A DNA stretch of 64,000 nt, from assembly GCA_029990175.1 (NCBI GenBank), contig JARKIP010000035.1:44096001-44160000 (forward strand). The letters run 5' to 3'. Positions 31,895 to 46,711 of this stretch are shown here, piece after piece. How positions within the stretch are numbered: position 1 is the stretch's first letter; each line of letters starts with the position of its first letter. This DNA is from Petunia secreta. Taxonomy: Eukaryota; Streptophyta; Magnoliopsida; Solanales; Solanaceae. Below the pieces are notes generated by a model. The model had not been told where the DNA came from. It was given only the letters and a program-made list of their open reading frames with translations, and did no database searches. Position numbers and translations under genes: made by a program.

Positions 31895-33168
31895 ACCCAT
31901 TAATAATCTATTAATGCTAGAGATAAGCTTGCGACCTAATCTATATACGTACCTATTTGCTGAAAGCATAAAGTCTGGAAAGATGACACGACTTTAACTT
32001 GCTGGTAATTAGAACATTGAGCCACAAATTCTGCTATGTCACACTTCATTCCGCCCCACCAATAAATCTGCTTAAGATCATGGTACATCTTAGTCGAACC
32101 TGGATGAACAGTGTATTTGGAATAATGTGCCTCTATTATAATCTGTCCACGTAAATCTGCAACATCAGGAACACAAAGTCTATCTTTACATATGAGAACA
32201 CTGTCAGCAGTAACCATGTATGGCTATTCCGATTTTGTTCTGGCTATCTGTCTGTATTCAACTAGAACTGGATCCTCATACTGACGCTGTTTTACTTCAT
32301 GGAAATTTAGAGTTAAAGGTATAATGCAGCTTGTCGATAATCCATCATTGGTGTGTATATCTCTTTCACAACCCAACTCTTTGAGAAGTTACTTTAGCGT
32401 TATAAATGCACATGTAATCAACTTTGTTGCTGGTATTCTGCCTCAGCTCATGGTCCAACTACATGTCTCTTTCATTTTCACTTTTTCAAGTCATAATATT
32501 TCCAAATCAAAGACAATACCCTGAAGTAGATGTCAAGTCTGAAGATTATTCCTGGTCTGCATCATACTATCCAGTAGTATTTGCATGATCCTTATCCTTA
32601 TATGACAGACCCTGTTCAGATGAACCTTTGACATACATAAGGATATGAGTAACTACATTCCGACAAGGAGCTTGCGGAACAACACTAAAATCAACTGAGA
32701 TGTTGCATAGTGCATTCGTAAAAATAATATAGCTCGCATCAAATCTTCTATAGTGAGTAGTGACAAGATACTTCAAAATCTCCCCCTATTGCATCAAATA
32801 TGAGCTAATTCTTAGTTTCATCGACCTGTTCTATATCGAATGGTATATCGAAGATGTGATTATCAGCTGAATCATGTTAACCCATTCAAAGTTCCGTGTA
32901 TCTTTGCGTCAAAAATATAGAACTCTCTTCTCGTAATCGAGGAAGGATCAACTTAGTTAGAATAAGTTGTACAATGGTATTTTCATATTATCCAGATATA
33001 TTTTGTTCCAAAAGTTCGATATGCGTGTTATAATTCTGATCCTGTAATCAGGAAATAATGCCTGTGGAGTAGCTCATGAAGATCGTGCAAGATCTCTTGT
33101 TATCTGTGTGAATCTTGCTTTAGACTTAGGCTCGTTCGAGGACGAACGAGAGTTTAAGTGGAGGAGAA
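31895..33168 (+). mobile_element. Truncated LARD-A1 internal region in unit 2
   Basis: Copy of 2984-4257, beginning at the duplication junction. The antisense integrase zinc-finger patch is retained at about 31936-32311 (minus), again with CSNY in place of CxxC. The PBS, gag and 5' LTR are absent, so this copy could not be mobilised. Confidence 0.88.
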
Positions 33169-34471
33169 TGAAACGACCTCGGTTAGTCGTTTCGGAAGTT
33201 AGGACTCCGATTGGCGTGCCGATAATTTTAAAAATGTTTATAATATCCATTAGGACTTTTCCATAAAATTTGAGCTAAATCAGACCTCGTTTAGTAGGCA
33301 TCGGAAGAAGGTTTCAGTTTTATTGTCGATAAATATTAAAAAGAGATTTTCGTGCTCGGTTTTCGCGAATGAGCTCCGATTCAAAATCCAAAAGCGCCGT
33401 TAGGTTCGTATGATTATTCATGACTTTTGTGAACTTTCGAAAGAGAATTTCGATGTTGTTCGGCTAGTTTCCGCTAAAATGCCGAAAGTTAAATAATTTG
33501 ACATTTTTCTATTTAAATTCGCAAATTGAGTTTCGGGAGTCTGATTTGAGATCCATCTTAGCAAGTGTATTACATATATTTTGTATAACTTGTATGTAAT
33601 AGTTGGAATTATTTCGAATATCATAGGATTACGTTTTAATTTTCATCGCGAAAATAAAAAAAAAAAGAAAAAAAAAAGAAAGAAGATGTCAAAAAAAGAG
33701 AGAAGCAAAATTTTGGCGGTGGGGAGGGGGTCCTTAGCGACGAGTAGATACAGAGGATGCAAACATAAATAGAAACGCAAAAGCTGGGAAGCCAATGAAA
33801 ATAATGCCACAAAATGAGAAAAGAGCCGGAGAAAAGATAGAATTTTCACCCGGCAATATTCAGGTATTGATCTTAATGCGTTATTTGAATTTATTACGTG
33901 TGTTTGAATATGGTTTAACGGTAAAACTTGGAATATTATACATCATTTTAATAAGTTCAATTAATAGTTTAAAGGGTCAAATTGACCCCGATAATGGAAT
34001 TGATTATATATTCGTGCCCGTGAGTTTTGGGCAACATATAAATGTAATTTATTTAGGATTTGGTTAGGTAACCATAAACCCTGTACATAGGTCTGGCCTT
34101 CGTATTGCGTATGCGAATAGGGTATCAGGTTCCTACCTGGATTGCCCTAAGATGTGAGGAATGAAGCCTTAAGCCTAAATTGATATATTTTTCTGCTTAT
34201 TGAATAGAGTGGGATCGTTTGGAAAGGAAACCAAAGGATTAAGTGGTTCTTGATTAGCTGTACTAACTTTTGAAAGAGGCAAGTGTTTATATCCATTTCT
34301 TTGGAGGCACCTGGCCTCGTGGATTTTGTACCACGTGCTCCTTACGTGTGTAGTTGCCGATAGGCGTACTCATTATGCCTTAGCTTTGAATTTACATTGT
34401 ATATTATATGTTATGCGCTGTTGTTGGTATTGCATTGAGCATATGAGCATTGCACTTTGGTTTTGAGCATT

Positions 34472-34791
34472 GCATATACTTCCCGGTAATCAATGAGAGT
34501 CCCAAGCCGCTGAAGGTTCATCAATGCATATACTTCCCGGTTGGCGATGAGAGTCCCGCACTGGTGAAGGGTCATTATTACATATACTTCCCGGTAATCG
34601 ATGAGAGTCCCGAGCTGGTGAAGGGTCATTATTGCATATTCTTCCCGGCAATCGATGAGAGTCCTGAGCCGGCGAAGGGTTATCATTGCTATACTTCCCG
34701 GTAATCGATGAGAGTCCCGAGCCGGTGAAGGGTCATTTGTGCATATATCTCCTGGTAGACGATGAGAGTCCCGCGCCGGAGATAGGTATCA
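34472..34791 (+). repeat. 54-bp tandem array, unit 2
   Basis: Six units in register with 5561-5880, with a few substitutions and no change in copy number. Confidence 0.88.
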
Positions 34792-34956
34792 GGCATATGT
34801 GACTGCATTGCATTGTACCACATTCATCCCATCTCATTGCACCGCATACTGACTATTGTGTGTATTGTGTTGTGTTTTATGTATGCGGTATGTAGACAAT
34901 GTCGTTGACATATCTCAGTTTGCCTATATATTTCTGGCTCGTATTCTGGGTTGTGG

Positions 34957-35157
34957 GGATCGGGTTTTACGCCGCAACGATATAAATATATGGATTGGGT
35001 TGCACGCCGCAACGGTATAAATATATGGATCGGGTTGCACGCCGCAACGGTACAAATATATAGATTGGGTTGCACGTTGTAATGGTATAAATATATGGAT
35101 CTGGTTGCACACCGCAACAGGATGAATATATGGATCGGGTTGCACACCGCAACATGA
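34957..35157 (+). repeat. 35-bp tandem array, unit 2
   Basis: Six units in register with 6046-6246. Same copy number, several point differences. Confidence 0.88.
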
Positions 35158-35820
35158 TGTAGTTCTGATTGTTGATGTGTTTGGGATACCTATATGTTCT
35201 GGCTATCTTACGTTCCTGGTTGTTGATGAGTTTGTGATTCCATACGTGTTTCTAGTTATTATCTGGCTCTGCCTTTTCATAATTTAAATAAGAGGAATTT
35301 GGTTTATCTCTTTCTTTTCTGCCTGGCTAGCTACCCTATTCTTTGAGGTGGCTAGTCTGCCCCACTTATTGAGTCCTTTTGACTCACCCTTGTTTGTTGT
35401 TTGTTTTTGGTCTATCTATTTCGTTTCGGCAGGTTAGCTCCAGGATTGATTTTGCCACATTGTGAAGGAGCGAAGACGACTTCAGCTGTCAGGGTGAGCT
35501 AGCTTTTCTTCTGGATGGGCACCAGTTTTATGTTTGATATTTCAGTTGCATTTTGCTCCCTTCAGAAGGTATTTGTCTTCTTCAGTACTCTTAGATGTCT
35601 AGTCTGGATAGCCCTAAACCTAGTATGATGGGTAGTGATCTGTAATTTTCTTTCATACAACTTAGAGGGGTCAATATGTCTGTGTGTTTTTTTGGTCCTG
35701 TCTTTATTTATGAATTGAATTATATTTATTTTCTTAATATAATTGGAAAGGGTTCATCCGACGGGTCTAGGGGAGGATGTCGGGTGCTCGCACGGCCTAG
35801 CCGAATTTCGGGTCGTGCCA

Positions 35821-37346
35821 TCCTAGTTCCAGAAGAACCAGTTTAAAGCATTGGTTCATTAACTTACATTGAACCCTTAAGGTTATCTAAGCACAAGCTG
35901 CAAGTAAACAGAATTAGTAGGGGAAACAGGGGAAAGGGAAGGCCTTAGTCAAAGGAGAGATCTATCAGAAATAGGTGCAGTCAGTGCACCTTACTATGAC
36001 TTTCAGATGTGCAGGACATTAAAAGAAAACAAGGCAGACCAATAGTTTAGGATAAAACAGAGATAGGATAAAAGATCATGCTAAGGAAAACACAGATGTA
36101 TGAGACAATTAAAGGTGAAGAAAAGCATTGTACCTCAATATTGTCTTAGCTTTTTAATAGAAGTGCAGGGTTACTTGGGCACACAAGACCAAGGAAAACT
36201 AGATTATACTATTAGCTTTAACATGACAAGAGTATATCAAACACACACATGTATATGTAGAGGTAATAGGTAATCAGAAGGGAGAGGGGAATAGCTTGAA
36301 ACACGGTGAGCTTAATGAAAATGCAAACAAGGGAGAAGAGAAACACAAGCAGCACCCACACAAGTAATGAGAAGTATTCCTTCAGGGAAGCTAAACAAAG
36401 CAAAGAGAATTGTGTGCCAGAGTAGCTTATGTAGGATTATATCAGTGTATCAGTGAGTATTTCTAGGTTTTCAATGTCCAGAACTTGTTCCTTTTAGTCG
36501 AAGGAGAGTTTTTTATATAGGTGAGAATCATAATTTGAAAAGCAATCACTAAAGATCAATATGGCAAAAAATATAACTTCCCAAGCATAAACAAGGGACA
36601 AACAGAGTCAAACTTCCAAAAATAGGGTAGTCAATCCCAAAATCACAGGTTAGTCAATCCTGAAGTTATTTGAGAATCCCCCCTCGATCTTAAATTGGTT
36701 TAGGTTCAGAAATCTCTCCCCACAAACAGGTTTGAACCTTATCAGTCTCTTAAAACAAGAACGCTAATAATCATGCCAATTCCCTCCTTTATTCTACTCA
36801 TGAATTCAAATCAGCATCAATTAGAATCCTTTGAAATCTTGTAAATTAAACTTACCAACTCAGATTATAACCAAATAAGCCATGAACTTATACAAGTAAT
36901 ACACAGTGCATGGTTTAAGCAAACTCTGCATTGCAGATCCAATTATAGGATTTTAATCTATTAACCAAGGCAAAATTAACAGCGTAAACTAGTTCACAAA
37001 CAAATCGACAGTTGAAAAAAAAAGTCATGAGTTATGCAAATTGATTAATTGACAAGTAAGGACGATAACCCTTTTAATTCCTAGGAAACACAGAGGACTT
37101 TATCCATGAAATTCACAGAATCAAAGAAGAAGGGTTACCTTACTTATTAGAACCGGGTCAATCGTGACCCGTTTCGATCTACATAAACATGAGGGTTTTC
37201 CCCCTTTCCATTAAGTCACATCAACCAATTCTCACCATGTTTTGCCGAACCTCCTGCGAAAATAATGAAATCGACGATGGGTAAATTTCTGACCCTCCTC
37301 GAACAATGACAAACCCACATGGTTTTTGTAGAGGAGAGTGAGGGGA
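35821..37346 (-). mobile_element. Distal part of the minus-strand LTR, unit 2
   Basis: Copy of 6909-8435. No coding region supported. Confidence 0.45.
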
Positions 37347-38810
37347 TCGCCTGAAACGACCTCGGTCAGTCGTTTCGGAAATTAGGACTTCGATTGGCAT
37401 GTCGATAATTTTAAAATATTTGTAATGTCCATTAGGACCTATTTGTAAAATTTGAGCAAAATCAGACCTCGTTTGGTAGGCATCGGAAGAAGGTTTCAAT
37501 TTTTATTGGCGATAAATATTAAAACGAGATTTTCGAGCTCGGTTTTGCCGAATGAGCTCTGATTCGAAATCCGAAAGCACCGTTGGGTTCGTATGATTAT
37601 TTATGACCTTTGTGAACTTTCGAAAGTGAATTTCGATATTGTTCGGCTAGTTTCCGCTAAAATGCCGAAAGTTAAATAATTTGACTTTTTCTATTTAAAT
37701 TCGCATCTTAAGTTTCGGGAGTCCACTTTGAGATCCGCCTTCGCGAGTATGTTACATATATTTTGTATAAAGTGTATACAAAAGTTGGAATTATTTCGAA
37801 TATCGTAGGGTACCGTTTTAATTTTTACCGCAACAGCGAATTTTAAAAGAAAAAGAAAAAAAAAAGAAGAGAGAAGACGAAACAATAAAATACAAAAAAA
37901 AAAATGGAAGTGACCTGAGAAGCGGTGGACTTTGTCCAAGGACTTTATATTGATGATGAAGAGAAACATGTACAGAAGAAAAACGATTGAGAAGCAGAGA
38001 AATTGAAATGGCGCAGAAACGAAAACAAAAGCCAGAAAATGAGAAAAAGTGCCGGAGAAAAGTAGAATTTTTACCCTAAAACAATCAGGTAATGATTCTA
38101 ATATATTATTTGAGTTTATTACGTGTGTTTGAATATTTTTTAACGGTAAAACTTGAAATATTATACATCATTTTAATAAATTCAATTAATAGTTTAAAGG
38201 GTCAAATGGACCCCGATAATGAAATTGATTATATATTCGTACTTAGTAAGTTATGGGCAACATATAAATGTAATTTATTTAGGGTTTGGTCATGTGACCT
38301 TAAACCCTGTATATAGGCCTGGCCTGCGTATTGCGTATGCGAATAGAGTATCAGGTTCCTATCTGGATTGCCCTAAGATGTGAGGAATGAAGCCTTTAGC
38401 CTAAATTGATATATTTTTCTGCTTATTGAATAGAGTGGGATCGTTTGGCAAGGAAACTAAAGGATAAAGCGGTTGTTGGTTAGCCGTACTAACTTTTGGA
38501 AGAGGTAAGTGTTTATATCCATTTCTTTGGAGGCACCTGGCCTCTTGGATTTTCTACCACGTGTTCCTTACGTGTGTAGCTACCGATAGGCGTACTCATT
38601 ACGCCTTAGCTTTGGATTTACATTGTATATTGTATATTATATGTTATGTCTGGTTGTTGGTGTTGCATTGAGGATTTGAGCATTGTACTCTGGCTATGAG
38701 TTAGCATCTACTTCCTGGCTGTCGATGAGAATCCTGCGCCGTTGAAGGGTTATTATTGCATCACATTGCATTCATATGCATTATATGTCATTCATATGCA
38801 TTACATTGCA

Positions 38811-39154
38811 TATCATATTGGGTGCAGGAGTATTCCTCCCCAGGAGCAGGAGTATTCCGCTCCATTGTATCATATTGAGGGTAGGAGGATTCCGCCCCAG
38901 GAGCAGGAGTATTCCGCTCCATTGTATCATATTGAGGGTAGGAGGATTTCGCCCCAGGAGAGTGCAGGAGTATTCCACCTCAGCTTTACATTATATCGGG
39001 TGCAGGATTATTCCGCCCCAAGAGAGTGCAGGAGTATTCCGCCTCTGGTTTATATTATATCGGTCAGGAGTATACCGCCCCAGGAGCAGGAGTATTTCGC
39101 TCGAGTTGGTTATCAGATTGGATTCCCCTCGAATGCAGGAGTATTCCGCTTCGG
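38811..39154 (+). repeat. 57-bp array, LARD-A2 5' LTR, unit 2
   Basis: In register with 9912-10255, with the same unit number and point differences such as CAGGATTATTCC. Confidence 0.85.
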
Positions 39155-42100
39155 GATGGGATTACGGGCACATGTGACCCTTTGTATCAGATTTCATTTC
39201 ATTTCATTTCATCTCATTTCATACTATTGTGTAAACTTGTGGTACATAACTATTGTCCTGCTTATATGTGCATTGCTTATTTGTTGATATATTTCTTGCT
39301 CGTATCCCTAGTTCATTTTATGGTTTCATACGCGCTCCCAGTTCTTAATGAGTTTGTCATTCCATATGTGTTTTTAGTTATTATCTGGCCCCGCCTTTTC
39401 ATAATTTAAATAAGAGGATTTTGGTTTATCTGTTTCTTTTCTCCTTGGCTAGCTATCCTATCCTTTGAGGTGGCTAGTCTGGCCCACTTATTGAGTCCTT
39501 TTGACTCACCCTTGTTTGTTGTTTGTTTCTTATCTATCTATTTTGTTTCGGCAGGTTTGCTCCAGGATTGTGTTTGCCACGTTGTGAAGGAGCGAAGACG
39601 ACTTCAGCTGTCAGGGTGAGCCATCTTTTATTCTGGATGGCCATCAGTTTATTGGTTATCATTTCAGTTGCATTTGCTCCCTTCAGGAGGTATCTGTCCT
39701 TTTTTGAACTCTTAGATGTCTAGTCTGGATAGCCCTAAACCTAGCATGTTGGGTAGTCAGCTGTAATTTCTTTTGTACAGCTTAGACTTATCAGTATGTC
39801 TGTGTTTTTATTTTTAGTCTTGTCCATATTTATGAATTATTAAATTTATTTTCCTAATTTAATTGATAAGGGTTCGCCCGACGAGTCTAGGGGAGGATGT
39901 CGGGTGCCCGCACGGCCTAACCGGATTTCGGGTCGTGTCAGTTGGTATCCGAGCCCGATTTAGAGTCTATCCAGACTAAGACAGTGTCAATAGAGTTTCA
40001 ATGATGGGTACGTAGACGTCTGTACTTATCTACGAGAGGCTATGATGGCATTTAGGAAGTTTCACTTCCTTCTTTTCTGATCGTGCGTCGGTCAAAGATT
40101 CAAAAGTATTTTCGTTAATTCGTTCGTGGTAATTGTGAACCCTCGTACGACAAATCAGCAAACGGAAGGAGTGCAGAACGAAGTTGTCTAGCCTGGGGCT
40201 AGAGCTACTCAAGCCCCGAGAGTTTTGGATCGTGCTGACGATCCAGTTTCGCAGGCCCCAGCTGTACGAGCTCACGATGGGCAAGGGAGCAGGGCCTTGT
40301 GGTTCCCTTGGCTCTCTACGATGCTTTTACGAGAATCTGGGCACCACAGATACCACAACAACCTATTATTCGCTAGGCAGCTTATCAGGTTGCCACAGAT
40401 GCAGATGTTCGCACTTAGAGAGTTCTTGTTCCAGTTCCAGTTCCTGATGTTGCCCCAGTAAATTATGTTCTAGAGGCAGCATGTGTTTTGCCACTAATTA
40501 TTCTGATTGGTTAGCTAGGCCAAGTAATAGCTCGGTCCGAGTGTCCGAAGATGCTGTAATATTTTATCTGGTTGAACCTTCCGATATTTTCAAGCCATGC
40601 ATCAGATAATCCCTGTGTAAGTTTTTTAAAAATAAAATGATGTCAGCGTATCCTTCAGGCTCTTGATTATATCAAGCGATATGGTGTTGTTTATTCTTCT
40701 TTCCAGTTTCAGGGGTCCAACCTTAAATCGGTGGGCCTCTCTCTCTTATTAGCTAACTTGGTTCGATTTTTCTTCTAGATTCGTGGGAAAGTTCCTTTCG
40801 AGTAGCGAGCGAGATAAAAAGTGTTGCCAGTTTGAGTGGATTGGACAGGGTAGCATGTCGGTTAGCCTGTTGGTCTTTCAGAATATGAGATTGAATTTTA
40901 TAGAATGGCTGAATATGTATTAGAACTAGTCCATGAGCCTTTCGAGAGATTCAAATATTTATTGGTGACCTTTCTCCTTCCTTGAGATCCCAGATGGCTC
41001 GAAAAATTGAGGTTGGGACTTCATTTGATGTCGTTGTTGATATTTCTCTGAGGTATGAGGCATACCATAAGTTAGAGCGGGGGAGCAAGAGATCTCACGG
41101 CCCTGGTGGGCACCATACCTCCTTTGGAGGTAAGAGTTCGGATTATTTTGAGAGGTTACTTTCCAGGTTATCTCAGCTTCTGTTACGTGATTCTTAGAGT
41201 GCGCCAGTAGCTCGTCAAGATCAGATTCAGTCTTTTCTTTACAGCTATCAACAATCTTTCCAGCTTTCATTTTTCAGCGAAAAAGTGGCATCATTGTCGT
41301 GAGTCTGGCTATTCTTTGAGGAGTTTTTCCTTACTCTGAGAAGTAGGCAGTTGTCTTTTCTCTCGTCATCAGGCATCTGTGCAGTCACAGGGGATTTTAT
41401 TTAGATCTCAATCAGCAAAAGAAATGCCACCATCCAGTAGAGGTCAAGAGCGAGGTGGTAGTGGTTCTTCTAGAAGTAATTATCAGGGTAGTGGCTCGAC
41501 TCAACTGCAGAGGCAGTTTTATGAACTACCAGTCGGCAGGATGCTGAGGTATCCGATGTAGTAGGCCCTGGGATTTTTTTTCTCTTAAATGTGAGTAAGA
41601 TTTGATTCTTTTTATCGATCTAGAAATGGCGTGTCTTATCAGGTTTCGATGGTTTCCTTGGATGTCGTTTCTATTAAGAATCGGTTGCGATAGAGGGGTG
41701 AGCTTCTGATACGATTTATTCCTGGCCTTTATGATGACCCTACTAGTTTATCTGGTCTAAATATGAGAGATTTGGCAGTAAGTGTTGGTATTGTCTGCCT
41801 GGCATCTTGTTGTTCCATCTTTTGTTATTATGTCAAATTAGTTTACCTCCCTCGTCGGAATTCAATGTTGGTAGGATAATAGAATCCTAATTCGTTACCT
41901 TCAGAAAGTGTTATTGTTTCTTCCGGTGTAAAGTGGTTAGTAAGTATTACTCGATCTATGTGTCTCCTCTTGGTTCGAGACGCTAGTAGAGTCATGTTAT
42001 TCTATAAGTTTGTCTGGGTATAAAAGATTTTTCTGGTAATTGTCGGAGTTTCCTTTTTATAGGAAGGTTAAATTGACACAAATTTTATTCCATAAAGCTC

Positions 42101-45100
42101 ATTTAACATCTATTTCTTCAATTGCGATTCTTCGGTTAGCCTGACTCATAAGTAGTCTAGCTCTGGCAGCCAAGCAAATAAGAACATGAACTTCCTGAAG
42201 CTCTAATTATTTCTATCCTCGATCTATTTCCATTTCTTTTTCGTCCGGCACTAGTGAGCTTGGGCGATTGGTAGCCGCTTGTGACGTTCCCTGTGTTGAG
42301 CCAGAGTACGTGTTATTGTAGCCGGGTAAGCATATTATTTTTTTGGATATCAGTTTATCCGGGTATCCATTCCCATGTATAGTATAGTGCTGGTGCTGTT
42401 TTTGCGGATCATCCAGTTTCAAGGGAAACTCTGCCGAAATTTTTATATAGAAGTACCATCCATCCGGCGGTGGTGTTTACGGCAAAGGTATGGAGTTGTT
42501 AACTTGAGAGTTGCAGCTGTTTGGCAACTCGAAAGGGTAGTTGGTAGCTTAGGTCTGCCTACGTTCAGCTTTTAGCTAAATCTTCTTTAGTTCAGCAGAC
42601 TGTGCGAGGATGGTTATTCCTATTCAAATGGCTGCATGAGTTTGTGCTTTAAGTGGAGGAGTCTTCCTCCAAATACTGAATGGTAATTTTAAATCTCTGA
42701 GGTGTTGATACCACTTTTCTCACGACCCAAAGTAAGGCCACGGCAGAAATCTACAATGAGTGTCGATCATTGCTAAACCCACTAATAATCTATTAATGAC
42801 CGAGATATGCTGGAAACCTGATCATATATACGTTCCTATCTGCTGAAAGCGTAAAGTCTGGAAAGATGACAGGACTTTAACTTGCTGGCCATCAGAACAT
42901 TGAGCCACAAATTCTGCTATGTCACACTTCATTCCATTCCACTAATAAATCTACTCAAGATCATGGTACGTCTTAGCCGAACCTAGATGAACAGTATATT
43001 TGGAATAATGTGTCTCTATCATAATCTGTCCACGTAAATCTGCAACATCAGGAACACAAAGTATATCTTTATACATGGAAACACCGTCAGTAGTAACCCT
43101 GTATGGTGACTCCAATTTTCTTCTGGCTATCTGTCTGTATTCAACTAGAACTGGATCCTCATACTGACGCTGTTTTACTTTATTGAAATTTGTAGTTAAA
43201 GGTCTAGTGCAGCTTGTCGACAATCCATCATTGGTGTGTATATCTCTTTCATACCTCGACTCTTTAAGAAGTTACTTTAACATTATAAGTGAACATGTAA
43301 ACAACTTTATTGCTGGTATTCTGCCTCGGCTCATGGTCCAACTACATGTCTCTTTTATTTTCACTTTTTCAAGTCATAATATTTTCAATTCAAAGACAAT
43401 ACCCTGAAGTAGATTTTCAGTCTGAACATCATTCCTGGTCTGCATCATACTATCTAGTATTATTTGCATGATCCTTATCCTTATATGATAGACCCTGTTC
43501 AGATGAACCTTTGACATACATTAGGATATGAGTAACTACATTCCCACAAGGAGCTTGCAGAACAACACTAACATCAGCTGACATATTTCATAGTGCGTTC
43601 GTAAAAAAATAATATAGCTTGCATCAAATCTTCTATAATGTGTAATGACAAGGTACTTTAAAAGCTTCCCCTATTGCATCAAGTGTGAGCTAATTCCTAG
43701 TTCATCGACTTGTTCTATATCGAAAGGTATATTTAAGAGGTGATTATCGGCTTAATCATGTTAACCCATTCAAAGTTCCGTGTATCTTTGTTTCAAAAAT
43801 GTAAAACTCTCCTCTCGTGATCGTGGAAGGATAATCTTAGTCAGAATAATCCGGGCACTGGTGTTATCATACTATCCAGATATGTTTTATTCCAAGAGTT
43901 TGGTGTTCGTGTTATAGTTTTAATTCTGTAATCATGAGAAAAATTCCGTGGGATAGTTTATAAAGGTCGTGCAAGTTCTTTTGTTATCAGCGTGAATCTA
44001 GCTTTAGATTTAGGCTCGTTCGAGGATGAACGAGAGTTTAAGTGGAGGAGAATGAAACGACCTCGGTCAGTCGTTTCAGAAATTAGGACTCCGATTGGCG
44101 TGTCGATAATTTTAAAATATTTGTAATGTCCATTAAGACCTGTCTGTAAAATTTGAGCTAAATCAGACCTCGTTTGGTAGGCATCGGAAGAAGGTTTCAG
44201 TTTTTATTGGCGATAAATATTAAAAAGAGATTTTGAGCTCGATTTTACCGAATGAGCTCCGATTGGAAATCCAAAAGCGCCGTTAGGTTCGTATGATTAT
44301 TTATGACCTTTGTGAACTTTCGAAAGCGAATTTTGATGTTGTTCGGCTGGTTTCCGCTAAAATGCCGAAAGTTAAATAATTTAACTTTTTTTATTTAAAT
44401 TCGCATCTTGAGTTTTGGGAGTCCAATTTGAGATCTGCCTTCGCGAGTATGTTACATATATTTTGTATAACGTGTATGCAAAAGTTATAATTATTTCGAA
44501 TATCGTAGGGTACCGTTTTAATTTTTACCGTAACAGAGAATTTTAAAAGAAAAAGAAAAAAAAGAAGAGAAAAGACGAAACACTAAAAGACAAAACAAAA
44601 AAAAAAAAGAAATGGAAGTGACCTGAGAGGCGGTGGACTTTGTCCAAGGCCTTTATATTGATGATGAAGAGAAACATGTACAGAAGCAAAACGATTGAGA
44701 AGCAGAGAAAATGAAATGGCGCAGAAATGGAAAAAAATGAGAAAAAGTGCCGGAGAAAAGTAGAATTTTTACCCTAAAACAATCAGGTAATGATCCTAAT
44801 ATATTATTTGAGTTTACTACGTGAGTTTGAATATGTTTTAACGGTAAAACTTGGAATATTATGCATCCTTTTAATAAATTCAATTAACAGTTTAAAGGGT
44901 CAAATGGACCCCGATAACGAAATTGATTATATATTCGTACTCAGTAAGTTATGAGTAACATATAAATATAATTTATTTAGGGTTTGGTCATGTGACCTTA
45001 AACCCTGTATATAGGCCTGGCCCGCGTATTGCGTATGGGAATAGGGTATCAGGTTCCTACCTGGATTGCCTTAAGATGTGAGGAATGAAGCCTTTAGCCT

Positions 45101-45533
45101 AAATTGATATATTTTTCTCCTTATTGAATAGAGTGGGATCGTTTGGCAAGGAAACCAAAGGATAAAGCGGTTGTTGATTAGCCGTACTAACTTTTGGAAG
45201 AGGTAAGTGTTTATATCCATTTCTTTGGAGGCACCTGGCCTCGTGGATTTTCTACCACGTGTTTCTTTCAAAAAAAAGTCAAAACGGGGAATAGGATGTA
45301 CGTGTGTAGATGCCGATAGGCGTACTCATTACGCCTTAGCTTTGGATTTACATTGTATATTGTATATTATATGTTATGTCTGGTTGTTGGTATTGCATTG
45401 AGGATTTGAGCATTGTACTCTGGCTATGAGTTGGAATCTACTTCCCGGCTGTCGATAAGAGTCCCGCGCCGGTGAAGGGTTATTATTGCATCACATTGTA
45501 TTCATATGCATTATATGTCATTCATATGCATTA

Positions 45534-45828
45534 CATTGCATATCATATTGGGTGCAGGAGTATTCCGCCCCAGGAGCAGGAGTATTCCTCTCCATTGTAT
45601 CATATTAAGGGTAGGAGGATTCCGCCCCAGGAGGGTGTAGGAGTATTCCGCCTCAACTTTACATTATATCGGGTGCAGGAGTATTCCGCCCCAAGAGAGT
45701 GAGGGAGTATTCCGCTTCTGATTTATATTATATCGGGTGCAGGAGTATTCCGCCCCAGGAGCAGGAGTATTCCGCTCCAGTTGGTTATCAGATTGGATTC
45801 CCCTCGAATGCAGGAGTATTCCGCTTCG
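45534..45828 (+). repeat. GCAGGAGTATTCCGC array, LARD-A2 3' LTR, unit 2
   Basis: In register with 16641-16935. Confidence 0.85.
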
Positions 45829-46711
45829 GGATGGGATTATGGGCACATGTGACCCTTTGCATCAGATTTCATTTCATTTCATTTCATCTCATTTCATTTC
45901 ATACTATTGTGTAAACTTGTGGTACATAACTATTGTCCTGCTTATATGTGCATTGCTTATTTATTGATTTATTTCTTGCTCGTATCACTAGTTGAGTTTA
46001 TGGTTTCATACGCGTTCCCGGTTGTTAATATGTTTGTCATTCCATATGTGTTTCTAGTTATTATCTGGCTCCGCCTTTTCATAATTTAAATAAGAGGAAT
46101 TTGGTTTATCTATTTCTTTTCTCCTTGGCTCGCTATCCTATCATTTAAGGTGGCTAGTCTGCCCCACTTATTGATTAAATAAGAGGAATTTGGTTTATCT
46201 ATTTCTTTTCTCCCTGGCTCGCTATCCTATCCTTTAAGGTGGCTAGTCTGCCCCACTTATTTAGTCCTTTTGACCCACCCTTGTTTGTTGTTTGTTTCTT
46301 GTCTATCTATTTCGTTTCGGCAGGTTCGCTTCAGGATTGAGTTCGCCACGTTGTGAAGGAGCGAAGACGACTTCAGCTGGCAGGGTGAGCCAGCTTTTAT
46401 TCCGGATGGCCACCAGTTTATTGGTTGTCATTTCAGTTGCATTTGCTCCCTTCAGGAGGTATCTGTCTTTTTTAGTACTCTTAGATGTCTAGTCTGGATA
46501 GCTCTAAGCCTAGCATGTTGGATAGTCAGCTGTAATTTCTTTTGTACAGCTTAGACGTATCAGTATGTCTGTATTTTTTTTAGTCTTGTCCTTATTTATG
46601 AATTATTATCTTTATTTTCCTAATTTAATTGGTAAAGGTTCGCCCGACGGGTCTAGGGGAGGATGTCGGGTGCCCGCACGGCCTAACCGGATTTCGGGTC
46701 GTGTCATCGCC

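Larger units (their letters stand above)
33169..35820 (+). mobile_element. LARD-A1 3' LTR, unit 2 copy
   Basis: Same boundaries and arrays as 4258-6908: the 54-bp array at 34472-34791, the 35-bp array at 34957-35157 and the palindrome at 35370-35386. The poly-A-rich stretch near 33655-33680 differs in length. Confidence 0.9.
37352..46706 (+). mobile_element. LARD-A2, unit 2 copy (9355 bp)
   Basis: 5' LTR 37352-39940, PBS 39943-39955, internal 39941-44052, 3' LTR 44053-46706, with TCGCC at 37347-37351 and 46707-46711. Gag remnants lie near 40639-41564 and the antisense integrase patch at 42700-43224. The 89-bp duplication in the 3' LTR is at 46087-46264. All structural oddities of the unit 1 copy are present except the 15-bp repeat in the 5' LTR. 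Confidence 0.9.
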
